The notes beneath the pieces were generated by a model that did not search any database, was not told the DNA's origin, and worked only from the letters and a program-made list of their open reading frames with translations. A DNA stretch of 23,056 bases from Muribaculaceae bacterium (GTDB taxonomy: Bacteria > Bacteroidota > Bacteroidia > Bacteroidales > Muribaculaceae), in assembly GCA_009775225.1 (NCBI GenBank), contig VSPE01000038.1:1-23056 (forward strand), given 5' to 3'. Positions 9,201-14,583 of this stretch are shown piece after piece. Position 1 is the first letter of the stretch, and each line of letters opens with the position of its first letter. The translations under genes were made by a program, and so were the position numbers.

Positions 9201-9488
9201 ATTACCGTCGGTAATGGCTACCTGCTTTGTCTGGTAACCTACGTAGGAAACCGTAAGGGTTTTTGCTGCTGCGGGGACTTTCAATGTGAAATGACCGCTG
9301 GCATCGGTAGCAGTACCGGTAGCTTCGCCGGTGGCTGTTACCGAGGCGCCAATCAACGTTTCATCGTTGTCAGCGTCTAAGACAGTACCCTGAACTGTAC
9401 GCGTCTGGGCCGACGCACACAAGCTGAGAGTCATCACTGTCAAGAGTAATAGAAACAGCTTTTTCATACTTAGAAAAAAATTAGACAT
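6231..9488 (-). CDS. SusC/RagA family TonB-linked outer membrane transporter
   Basis: This is the barrel component that imports the ligand captured by SusD, using TonB energy. An N-terminal signal peptide (MKKLFLLLLTVM, ending near CASAQ) is followed by a carboxypeptidase-regulatory-like domain (VQGTVLDADNDETLIGASV to VSYVGYQTKQVAI), the family signature VVVAFGQQKKSSFTGSA, and the plug domain with ISVRGFSTVN, PLIIVDGSPY and LKDAASNALYGARGANGVI. The remainder is a 22-strand-type barrel ending in a terminal Phe (GGLTVTF). Length of 1085 (or 1078) is typical. Two starts are possible: ATG at 9488 and ATG at 9467; the latter gives a cleaner MKK signal peptide and is preferred by me. It heads the operon, with its own promoter about 90 bases upstream. 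No sigma or hybrid regulator gene for the operon is in the window. Confidence 0.98.
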   Translation of the reverse strand: MSNFFLSMKKLFLLLLTVMTLSLCASAQTRTVQGTVLDADNDETLIGASVTATGEATGTATDASGHFTLKVPAAAKTLTVSYVGYQTKQVAITDGNMVIRLESDNALLDPLVVVAFGQQKKSSFTGSAATVGSAEIEKSQVTNPLNALSGRVTGLQLSNASGAPGSSNPTISVRGFSTVNSASGANAPLIIVDGSPYTGNINSLNTNDIETMTVLKDAASNALYGARGANGVILITTKRAKLGEAKVTVDAKWGANSRATQDYEYITDPAQYYELYYQSLYNYGRFSGEIGGQGMSSAAANAWANQNITAANSYGLAYNVYTVPQGQNLIGMNGKLNPNATLGRMANYGGQDFWLYPDNWLDYTYKSSMRQEYNVSITQGTEKSNIMASVGYLKNEGIVVAKSQFERFSARVAADFQAKPWLKVGASANYSHVVTDAMSSEGASNSTGNLFAFAVGVPPIYPLFMRDGNKQIMLDAQNFPRYDYGAGLNAGLKRPVFPGSNAISDAQLNVSNTVRNVFSGTVFAEVRFLKDFKFTTKNTINLLENRSTTTNNPYYGQMASQNGIVKKSHVRNTDMNFQQLLTWNHVFNKAHTVDLLAGHEYYTREMLSLSGSRSGMFDPSNTELDGAILANGPADSNKYTYNNEGWLFRGQYDYDDKYFASASYRRDASSRFHPDHRWGNFWSVGGAWIINKEDFFNVDWVNMLKLKVSYGEQGNDNIGEFLYTDTYSLINSGGHPAVTPSHLGNKDITWEKNGNFNAGVEFGFFNNRLSGEINGYYRRTSDMLMYFTLPASFGFMGYYDNIGNVMNAGVEVELHGDIISTRDFRWNVSANLTYLKNEITSLPQERKTNLVDGVYGYSNGSTFYGEGEPMFTFYMPRYLGVDKETGLPTYEKSVIGADGLPTGEKETTTNYSEATMQLCGTALAPVFGGFQTSFEYKGIDLSLMFNYQIGGQVYDSGYSSLMSSPAGGGPGNLHVDLYNAWTPENPNSNTPRFMYGDLQSAASSSRFLTNASYLSLENINLGYTLPNDWVKKLYLEKLRVYFACENVWVWSKRQGLDPRQSFTGSSNNTYNAAVRTISGGLTVTF

Positions 9489-9528
9489 AAAAATGATTGA
9501 TAGATAGAGTCTTAACTTTGACCGTTCA

Positions 9529-9560
9529 CGTCAGGGCAGTATACACCACATGCCGTGACG
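9529..9560 (-). promoter_or_regulatory. Inverted repeat / stem-loop in the susC leader
   Basis: CGTCA-G-GGCA at 9529-9538 and TGCC-G-TGACG at 9551-9560 form a 9-pair stem with one G-G mismatch and a 12-base loop. Given the -7 box at 9574-9581, it falls at roughly +8 to +39 of the susC transcript. It may be a leader structure controlling mRNA stability or translation, or a dimeric operator. Confidence 0.5.
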
Positions 9561-9573
9561 GTACTTGATTGGG

Positions 9574-9581
9574 CAAAGTTA
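9574..9581 (-). promoter_or_regulatory. -7 promoter box of the susCD operon
   Basis: The minus strand reads TAACTTTG, matching TAnnTTTG. It predicts transcription from about 9567 and a leader of about 80-100 bases depending on the start codon used. No clear -33 TTTG is present; instead two direct repeats lie in the -23 to -48 zone, which would suit an activator-dependent promoter. Confidence 0.6.
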
Positions 9582-9589
9582 ATATAAAT

Positions 9590-9615
9590 ATTTGGAAATA
9601 ATAAGCATTTGGAAA
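9590..9615 (+). repeat. Direct repeats ATTTGGAAA beside the susC promoter
   Basis: ATTTGGAAA occurs at 9590-9598 and 9607-9615, spaced by 17 bases and without mismatch. They lie just upstream of the susC -7 box, where the -33 element would be expected. This placement suits a regulator-binding site, though the AT-rich context raises the chance of coincidence. Confidence 0.4.
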
Positions 9616-9729
9616 GAAAAAAATCTATTTTTTAACATTTTGAGCAATCAGAAAGGCTCCCGAACGCTACAAAAGATACACCGTGGCGCACCCTCTCGCT
9701 TCATATAGATATCCGCAAGCATAAGTGCA

Positions 9730-9761
9730 TTTGGCATTCTGCATAAGTTTTTGTATATTTG
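9730..9761 (+). promoter_or_regulatory. Promoter of the S24 regulator-rnhB operon
   Basis: TTTG at 9730-9733, 20 bases, then TATATTTG at 9754-9761 is a complete Bacteroidetes promoter. Transcription would start near 9768. This rules out the in-frame TTG at 9751 as a translation start, because it would lie inside the -7 box, and supports the ATG at 9784 with a leader of about 16 bases. The gap 9489-9783 otherwise holds only the susC promoter region. Confidence 0.75.
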
Positions 9762-9783
9762 CAAACATTCTTGTCATACAACC

Positions 9784-10467
9784 ATGCACGAACATTTAGA
9801 AAGCAAGGCAATGCCGGCGGCACACACCTCCGTAACCGACCGCATCCGCTATCTCATATCGGCCACGCGCCACAACCAGTCGAGCTTCGCCAAAGCAATC
9901 GGCGTGGACGCGGCTTCGGTGTCGCGCATACTCGGCAACGACCGAAGTCCCTCCGAGGCTTTCCTCAACCGCATAGTAGTGAACCTCGGCGTTTCAAAGC
10001 AGTGGCTCACCGAAGGCACCGACGTACCCTTCCCGCGCAACCCGCACTCCGACGCCTCTGCACGGCAGGGCGCCCCGGTATACGACATCGACGTCACCGC
10101 CGGAAGCACTCCGCTGAGCCGTATGTTCACTCACGAGCGCATCATGGGACGCGTCTGCCTGCCCGGCATAGACCCCGCCCTACCCATTGTGCGCGTGAGC
10201 GGCGACTCCATGACGCCCAAGCTGCGCCCCGGCTGCTACGTGTCTATCCGCCCGATAAGCCTCGACGCCCCTATCTCGTGGGGCCGAATATACGTGGTGG
10301 TGCTCGCCGACTACCGTCTTGTGAAATATGTGCGCCGCAACCCCGACCCAGCAATGGTGACACTCGTAAGCGCAAACCCCGAATACGACGACATCGACGT
10401 CCGCCGCTCCGACATCGAAGGTCTATATCTGGTAGAAAATGTAATAAACCATGACTCACCCGCATAA
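9784..10467 (+). CDS. LexA-like transcriptional regulator: HTH plus S24 self-cleaving peptidase domain
   Basis: This is a 227-residue cytoplasmic DNA-binding repressor of the LexA/CI type. Residues about 17-70 form a helix-turn-helix of the Xre type (QSSFAKAIGVDAASVSRILG at 32-51). The C-terminal half is an S24 peptidase-like fold with the nucleophile Ser142 in VSGDSMTPKLRPG and the general base Lys181 in YRLVKYV. An Ala-Gly pair (VTAGS, 106-107) lies 36 residues before the Ser, and the Lys 39 after it; in E. coli LexA the same distances are 35 and 37, so self-cleavage is plausible. The ATG at 9811 is a second possible start. The 3' end overlaps rnhB by 17 bases, so the two are translated from one message. 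No phage genes surround it. Target genes are unknown; it need not be the SOS regulator itself. Confidence 0.9.
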   Translation: MHEHLESKAMPAAHTSVTDRIRYLISATRHNQSSFAKAIGVDAASVSRILGNDRSPSEAFLNRIVVNLGVSKQWLTEGTDVPFPRNPHSDASARQGAPVYDIDVTAGSTPLSRMFTHERIMGRVCLPGIDPALPIVRVSGDSMTPKLRPGCYVSIRPISLDAPISWGRIYVVVLADYRLVKYVRRNPDPAMVTLVSANPEYDDIDVRRSDIEGLYLVENVINHDSPA

Positions 10468-11068
10468 CCCGCTGCCCCCGTGCAGCACCCCCGGCATCCT
10501 CGAGGCCGGATGCGACGAGGCCGGCCGCGGATGTCTCGCGGGCCCCGTGTTCGCCGCCGCCGTGATTTTGCCCGACGATTTCGCACACCCGCTCCTCAAC
10601 GACTCCAAGCAGCTCACCGAGCGCCGACGAATGGAGCTGCGCACAGTAATCATGAAGCAGGCTATAGCCTGGGCCATTGCCCGCGTGGACAACGACGAAA
10701 TAGACCGCATAAACATACTAAACGCCTCAATAGAGGCCATGCACCGCGCCCTCGACGCACTCTCCGTGCGGCCCGGCGCAGTGATTGTGGACGGCAACCG
10801 CTTCAAGCCGTACCGCGACCTGCCTTGCACCACCTTCGTAAAGGGCGACGGCCGCTTCGCCAATATCGCGGCGGCATCCGTTCTGGCTAAGACAGAGCGC
10901 GATTTATATATGATACGCGCGCACGATAGCTATCCCGAATACCGCTGGAACGTGAACAAGGGCTACCCCACGGCCGACCACCGGCGCGCGATAGCCGAGC
11001 ACGGCCCTACCCCGCTCCACCGCATGTCGTTCAGACTGCTCGCCCAGCCCTCCCTACCGGGCCTGTAG
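10451..11068 (+). CDS. rnhB: Ribonuclease HII
   Basis: RNase HII cuts the RNA strand of RNA-DNA hybrids and nicks at single ribonucleotides left in DNA, starting ribonucleotide excision repair. The 205-residue protein shows the four metal-binding acids: Asp22 and Glu23 in AGCDEAGRGCLAGPV, Asp114 in VIVDGN, and Asp151 in LAKTERDLYM. NDSKQLTERRR at 50-60 and the C-terminal NKGYPTADHRRAIAEHGP-type motif are also classical. Length is normal. The start lies inside the last codons of the S24 regulator gene (17-base overlap), indicating translational coupling. No hairpin terminator is obvious after the stop at 11068. Confidence 0.98.
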   Translation: MTHPHNPLPPCSTPGILEAGCDEAGRGCLAGPVFAAAVILPDDFAHPLLNDSKQLTERRRMELRTVIMKQAIAWAIARVDNDEIDRINILNASIEAMHRALDALSVRPGAVIVDGNRFKPYRDLPCTTFVKGDGRFANIAAASVLAKTERDLYMIRAHDSYPEYRWNVNKGYPTADHRRAIAEHGPTPLHRMSFRLLAQPSLPGL

Positions 11069-11122
11069 AGTGTTTTAATAACTTTTAACCCTGCATCTCT
11101 TCTTTTAATTAAAAAAAAGCCT

Positions 11123-11130
11123 TAACTTTG
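11123..11130 (+). promoter_or_regulatory. -7 promoter box of the candidate small RNA
   Basis: TAACTTTG matches TAnnTTTG and sits after an AT-rich stretch (TTTTAATTAAAAAAAA). It predicts a transcript start near 11137. No TTTG stands at the -33 position. No open frame of credible length follows on the plus strand before the hairpin terminator, so the product is likely an untranslated RNA. Confidence 0.6.
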
Positions 11131-11136
11131 CGGCAC

Positions 11137-11266
11137 AATAAGTGACCAAAGTCGAGTATCTTAGTCGTCAAGGCTGCCAATCGCACCACGACGACACACT
11201 TCGAGGCTTCGCAAGAGCTACTTTGAGTCACCGCCCCGGCCCTCAAAAGCCGAGTTGGCGATTTTT
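11137..11266 (+). ncRNA. Candidate structured small RNA (6S-like shape)
   Basis: A promoter box, a foldable body and a terminator define a transcript of about 130 bases with no protein gene. GTGAC-C-AAAGT (11142-11152) pairs with ACTTT-GA-GTCAC (11220-11231) as a 10-pair closing stem. GTCGTC (11164-11169) pairs with GACGAC (11190-11195) as an apical stem. Between them is an asymmetric bubble: 11 bases on the 5' side, 24 on the 3' side, the latter able to form a small hairpin near GCTTCGCAAGAGC. A central bubble with a short hairpin on its 3' strand is how 6S RNA looks, but this is shorter than E. coli 6S. The Rfam families to compare are 6S and Bacteroidales-1. Existence as an RNA is moderately supported; its identity is a guess. 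Confidence 0.5.
11232..11266 (+). terminator. Terminator of the candidate small RNA
   Basis: CGCC-C-CGGC, an 8-base loop, then GCCG-AGTT-GGCG pairs as 4+4 GC-rich pairs with an asymmetric bulge, followed by ATTTTTG. An alternative pairing exists: AATCGC at 11179-11184 with GCGATT at 11258-11263, which would compete with the terminator. Confidence 0.55.
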
Positions 11267-11386
11267 GTATTGGATAATTTGGTCTAAACATCATGGACAT
11301 TAAATAGTTGTTTTATAGATAATTGTGTATTGAAGCGGGGCGTCGTGAGACAGCTCCGTTTTTCGTTTTCCCACACCCCGTTTTCT

Positions 11387-11430
11387 CAATCAATTAAATC
11401 AATTTTTAAGACAGGAGTACAGGAGGACAA
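11387..11430 (+). repeat. Dispersed repeat, long copy, plus orientation
   Basis: This copy has the leader CAATCAATTAAATCAAT followed by TTAAGACAGGAG and a second half-unit ACAGGAGGAC. It aligns almost base for base with the minus-strand copy at 14076-14118 over about 43 bases. Shorter copies occur at 11648-11666 (minus) and 17346-17389 (plus). All lie between genes. Confidence 0.75.
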
Positions 11431-11546
11431 TTTTTTTTATATCTTTCCGTGCTTTCCTTAGTCCTTTCCGTGTTCAGAAAGGGGCAGGCGTTGCTCATTT
11501 CCAAACTTTTAAAACGGCTCAAGCATCCGTGCCGGCCTGTAATATC
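11431..11546. other. Intergenic spacer without recognisable gene
   Basis: Part of the 659-base gap between rnhB and the modular secreted protein. This section has a T-rich stretch and then mixed sequence; I see no promoter box, hairpin or open frame worth calling. The piece 11267-11386 before the repeat likewise shows only a possible long-loop pairing of CGGGG near 11337 with CCCCG near 11379, which is weak. Confidence 0.5.
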
Positions 11547-11634
11547 GGAGCGACGACATCCTTGTCGTCGTACGCCGTAAGGCGTTCCGCGCGAGCAGAC
11601 AGCGCACGGACGATGACATGGATGTCATCGCTCC
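11547..11634. repeat. REP-like cluster of nested palindromes
   Basis: Outer arms GGAGCGACGACATCC (11547-11561) and GGATGTCATCGCTCC (11620-11634) are inverted repeats with one mismatch. Each arm also belongs to its own perfect hairpin: CGACGACA-tcct-TGTCGTCG (11551-11570) and CGATGACAT-gg-ATGTCATCG (11611-11630). Between them lies ACGCC-gtaa-GGCGT (11572-11585). This nested arrangement is typical of bacterial REP/BIME elements. It is flanked by inverted copies of the dispersed repeat at 11387-11430 and 11648-11666. Confidence 0.75.
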
Positions 11635-11647
11635 ATTCCAAACAATT

Positions 11648-11666
11648 GGTTCTCCTGTCTTAAATA
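11648..11666 (-). repeat. Dispersed repeat, short copy, minus orientation
   Basis: The minus strand reads TATTTAAGACAGGAGAACC. It faces the copy at 11387-11430, so together they form inverted ends of a segment of about 280 bases holding the palindrome cluster. The unit lies directly beyond the terminator of the modular secreted protein. Confidence 0.65.
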
Positions 11667-11670
11667 CAAG

Positions 11671-11710
11671 CAAAAGGCCCGGGGATGCGCGATTGCAGCC
11701 CCGGGCCTCT
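11671..11710 (-). terminator. Terminator of the modular secreted protein gene
   Basis: AGGCCCGGGG (11675-11684) and CCCCGGGCCT (11699-11708) form a perfect 10-pair stem. On the minus strand it is followed by TTTTGCTTG. It lies about 20 bases beyond the stop codon of the gene at 11728-13782. Confidence 0.8.
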
Positions 11711-11727
11711 GAAACTATATTGTATCC

Positions 11728-13782
11728 TTATTTCACAAATACTTTTGTGACAGTGTTGCCCTTGCGGCAGATATACATGCCGTTCTCGGGATTAGCCACA
11801 CGAACACCCTGCATATTGTAGTACTCAACTGCGGCATTGGAGTCTTCTACATCAACCGATTCTATACCTGTGGTGATGCGGTCGGTAACGTCTTCCGAGG
11901 CAAGGCCGTTTACAGTACCGTCATTATTCATCTTCAGAGTAATATCATAATAGCGGTTGGGAGTCACTGCTACGAGAGCATTATCACCGTAAGTGCTCTT
12001 AAGAAGCACTGAGGACTCACCTGTGTAAGCATGGCCGTTGGCCGCCACCTCGGCAGTAAGACCTGCCGCACGGTCGTCTGCCACACGAGCTGCGGGAGCA
12101 TCAGAGTTCCCTTTACACCAGTCCGACAGAACGAAGTAACCCTTACCGTCGCCATGATCTTCGATAAGCATACCTTCAAACGTATAGGTACATGTATTGT
12201 CGCCATTGTCCACTTTCTGAGCACTGACGCTGCCACTCCAGTCAAAGCTGTGCTTCCAAAGGTCACCATGGAGATACATTGTTTTTGGCAACAGATGTTC
12301 TACAAGATAGAACTCATTGTAGCGAGTGTCCAGGTTGATTACAGAGCGCATAACCGTGCCGGTGGGGACACAGAACGCTTTGTCATTGGTATTTTTGGTT
12401 ATCTGATACTTATAACCTTTCTCATCCAAATTAATATCATCAACACCCGGACTATAGCGACCGATGTTGGCCTGGTTCCAATTCTCGTTATCCCCCTCTT
12501 CTGCCAGAGTGGAAGTGTACAGGAAGAAAGCATTACCGTCTCCGTTGGGGTCTCCCTTAAACTCTACAAAGTCCTCGGTATAATAAATGTTTGTACCGGG
12601 AGTATTCGTCATCGCATGGTGGCGATTGGCCAAGTTCCAGGAACTTTGGTCTACAGTACCCAGCATATAGATAGGAGCACCCACACGGAGCAACATAAGA
12701 GTCTTTGCTGCAGGGTCGAAGATTAGACGGAAATTACGCAAGTTTTCAAACTCGCCTGTGGTAAAATGACGATTAAATACATAAGGGGTATTTCCTTGCG
12801 AAAGGTTGAGCGGCACATTGATGTTTGTGGTACGTCCTGCGGTAGGGCTACCATATACAGTCTCATTATTATCCTCATCATAGCAGACAACAAGAATTTG
12901 GCCATTTGCCTTCACCTCGCCAGTATACTGCCACTTACCGTCGACTTCCTCAAAGTCAATTGATTCTTCTGAGCCTGAAAATATGTTGGTGCGTACCGCA
13001 TAACTCATCCCGGTTACCTCAACATCTTCTACAGCACTAATTGTAAGCTGCTTTTTCTCAGCATTGAGCGAAAACAGATAATTACCGGCATCAAGATTAC
13101 CAAACACGAAATTGGCGTTATTCGAAGAAGCAATCGTCATCGGAGTGTCAAGCACCACTGTAGCCGAGCCTGCCTGAGCAGCATACCAAACATTGCTGTC
13201 GACATTCTTATCCTTAAAGTACTGAAGTCCGAAATTCGCCGACGAACCAGTCTGCCTTACATCAACAACAACTTCCCAAACACCATCCTTATAGGTCATA
13301 TCATAGCCAGACCATGCAGTCCCGCCGGCGAGATTGCTCCAAACACGCCATTTATCTGTGGGCTCAGGGTCAGGCTCTATCGGCCCTACAGAAGAAGGGT
13401 CGGAAATAATAAGTTTACCGCCTTCTGTATCCACGGTAAAGTTATATGTTCCGGCATTGATTTTCCATGAATTATTATTGGTCTGCGCCATTGCATTTTC
13501 TCCGAGAACGACAGTAGTCTGGTCGGTCACAGGGCCGTAGCGGTGAGAATTAATAACAGTCCAAGAACCCACATTGACAGCAAAGCCAAAAAATTTGCCG
13601 TCACCGCTCACAGTCACATTTTTGATTTCAAAAACACCGCTTTTATCAGTCGCCGACAAGGGTGTGCCGCTGGAGATATTCCATTCTCCGCTGAAGTTAT
13701 CTATCAAGTAGAGCTTATCGACAGCTGCATTTACAGTTACAGCTGCAAGAAGCGCCACCAATAGCAGGTAGAATTTTTTCAT
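11728..13782 (-). CDS. Secreted modular beta-sandwich protein with T9SS sorting domain
   Basis: The 684-residue product starts with a signal peptide (MKKFYLLLVALLAAVTVNA) without a lipobox. The body reads as about five tandem modules of 105-140 residues, roughly 21-130, 143-254, 256-367, 368-495 and 496-640. Several end in a similar strand: GGKLIISDP, KKQLTISAVED, AKTLMLLRV. Modules open with lines such as KLYLIDNFSGEWN, KWRVWSNLAGGTAW, PIYMLGTVDQSSWN and TMYLHGDLWKHSFDW, recalling the starch-binding modules of SusE/SusF, though similarity is of pattern only. A Pro/Glu/Asp linker (PIEPDPEPTDK) follows module one. The end (VEYYNMQGVRVANPENGMY, then TKVFVK) is a type A T9SS sorting domain. It stands alone between its own promoter and terminator. 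No catalytic motif is apparent; a surface carbohydrate-binding or matrix role is a guess. Confidence 0.85.
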   Translation of the reverse strand: MKKFYLLLVALLAAVTVNAAVDKLYLIDNFSGEWNISSGTPLSATDKSGVFEIKNVTVSGDGKFFGFAVNVGSWTVINSHRYGPVTDQTTVVLGENAMAQTNNNSWKINAGTYNFTVDTEGGKLIISDPSSVGPIEPDPEPTDKWRVWSNLAGGTAWSGYDMTYKDGVWEVVVDVRQTGSSANFGLQYFKDKNVDSNVWYAAQAGSATVVLDTPMTIASSNNANFVFGNLDAGNYLFSLNAEKKQLTISAVEDVEVTGMSYAVRTNIFSGSEESIDFEEVDGKWQYTGEVKANGQILVVCYDEDNNETVYGSPTAGRTTNINVPLNLSQGNTPYVFNRHFTTGEFENLRNFRLIFDPAAKTLMLLRVGAPIYMLGTVDQSSWNLANRHHAMTNTPGTNIYYTEDFVEFKGDPNGDGNAFFLYTSTLAEEGDNENWNQANIGRYSPGVDDINLDEKGYKYQITKNTNDKAFCVPTGTVMRSVINLDTRYNEFYLVEHLLPKTMYLHGDLWKHSFDWSGSVSAQKVDNGDNTCTYTFEGMLIEDHGDGKGYFVLSDWCKGNSDAPAARVADDRAAGLTAEVAANGHAYTGESSVLLKSTYGDNALVAVTPNRYYDITLKMNNDGTVNGLASEDVTDRITTGIESVDVEDSNAAVEYYNMQGVRVANPENGMYICRKGNTVTKVFVK

Positions 13783-13831
13783 AGTAGAATAAGATTATTT
13801 GATTAGGTTAATTGAATCACAAAAGAAGAGT

Positions 13832-13851
13832 TTGTCGGTTTTGTACGACAA
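13832..13851 (-). promoter_or_regulatory. Leader hairpin of the modular secreted protein
   Basis: TTGTCG (13832-13837) and CGACAA (13846-13851) form a 6-pair stem with an 8-base loop. It falls at about +12 to +31 of the transcript predicted from the -7 box at 13869-13876, with a leader of about 80 bases. Confidence 0.4.
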
Positions 13852-13868
13852 TACTATTTTTACTGGGT

Positions 13869-13876
13869 CAAAGTTA
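13869..13876 (-). promoter_or_regulatory. -7 promoter box of the modular secreted protein
   Basis: The minus strand reads TAACTTTG, a match to TAnnTTTG, about 87 bases upstream of the start codon. The surroundings are AT-rich. No TTTG is seen at the -33 distance. Confidence 0.6.
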
Positions 13877-13993
13877 TAAATTATATCAATACATGCATTA
13901 TATTTTAACCCGCTTTAACTTTTAGCGACAAACACACATCTTCCTGACGGCCAAAATGGTGTGCGTATCTCCGGCACGCATGCTATAGTAGAG

Positions 13994-14010
13994 CTCCCTC
14001 CCCGAGGGAG
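13994..14010. other. Short hairpin in the gap upstream of the dispersed repeat
   Basis: CTCCCTC, CCC loop and GAGGGAG make a perfect 7-pair hairpin in the gap 13783-14199. A smaller stem TGCGT/ACGCA lies just before it (about 13962-13980). No U-run follows on either strand, so it is not a classical terminator. It stands about 65 bases from the dispersed repeat copy, as hairpins also accompany the other copies. Confidence 0.45.
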
Positions 14011-14075
14011 GCAAGCGCCCCGGTTAACATCAATGTGCAGGCCTCCGACCTGTCTCCCGACGATGCAAAAAAATG

Positions 14076-14118
14076 TTCTCCTGTTCTCCTGTCTTAAATA
14101 ATTGATTTTAATTGATTG
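14076..14118 (-). repeat. Dispersed repeat, long copy, minus orientation
   Basis: On the minus strand the order is CAATCAATTAAAATCAAT, then ATTTAAGACAGGAG, then AACAGGAGAA. It matches the 11387-11430 copy along its whole length apart from single-base differences and a one-base indel. It lies between the modular protein promoter and the rplS terminator. Confidence 0.75.
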
Positions 14119-14143
14119 GAACCACCCGCAAGGCATGTAATGA

Positions 14144-14180
14144 AAAAGACCCGGCCTCTGAAACAGAGACCGGGTCTTTT
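14144..14180 (-). terminator. Terminator of rplS
   Basis: AAAAGACCCGG and CCGGGTCTTTT flank CTCTG-AAA-CAGAG, with one C/A mismatch, giving a 16-pair hairpin. On the minus strand it follows the rplS stop by about 20 bases and ends in CTTTTTC. The A/T-run symmetry could also stop transcription coming from the other side. Confidence 0.9.
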
Positions 14181-14199
14181 ACTCTTAAGGCAGTAAGCC

Positions 14200-14562
14200 T
14201 TATTTCTTGTTCGATACCACGCGACGCTCTTTGATACGGGCTTTCTTGCCTGTGAGGCCACGGAGGTAGTAGAGCTTTGCACGACGTACCTTACCGTATT
14301 TGTTTACGGTAATGGAGTCGATAAAGGGAGACTCGATAGGGAAGATACGTTCAACACCTACGTTGTCGCTCATCTTGCGCACAGTGAAGCGCTTCTTTGC
14401 GCCTTCACCCGAGATGCGGATAACCACACCGCGGTACTGCTGGATACGCTCTTTGTTACCTTCTTTGATACGATATGCCACGGTGATAGTGTCGCCGGGG
14501 CCGAATTCGGGATGCTGCTTGCCGGTAGCGAAGGCTTCTTCGGCAATTTTAATCAAGTCCAT
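14200..14562 (-). CDS. rplS: 50S ribosomal protein L19
   Basis: L19 lies at the 30S-50S interface of the ribosome. The 120-residue protein begins MDLIKIAEEAFATGKQHPEF and has the conserved core GDTITVAYRIKEGNKERIQQ, FTVRKMSDNVGVERIFPIESP and the basic end KVRRAKLYYLRGLTGKKARIKERR. Length is normal for the family. In many bacteria it follows rpsP-rimM-trmD, but here it is alone, with its own perfect promoter, a leader of about 79 bases and its own terminator. Separate regulation, possibly through the leader, is an inference. Confidence 0.99.
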   Translation of the reverse strand: MDLIKIAEEAFATGKQHPEFGPGDTITVAYRIKEGNKERIQQYRGVVIRISGEGAKKRFTVRKMSDNVGVERIFPIESPFIDSITVNKYGKVRRAKLYYLRGLTGKKARIKERRVVSNKK

Positions 14563-14583
14563 TGTAAGGTGTAATTGATTTAG

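Noticed and set aside
9751..9783. Upstream TTG start for the S24 regulator
   Set aside because: The codon is inside the -7 promoter box region and before the predicted transcript start.
11109..11300. 63-codon frame on the minus strand across the candidate small RNA
   Set aside because: No protein resemblance and the region is better explained by a plus-strand promoter, paired stems and terminator.
11547..11634. CRISPR array
   Set aside because: The repeated units here are palindromic arms within 90 bases, with no regular repeat-spacer pattern and no cas genes in the window.
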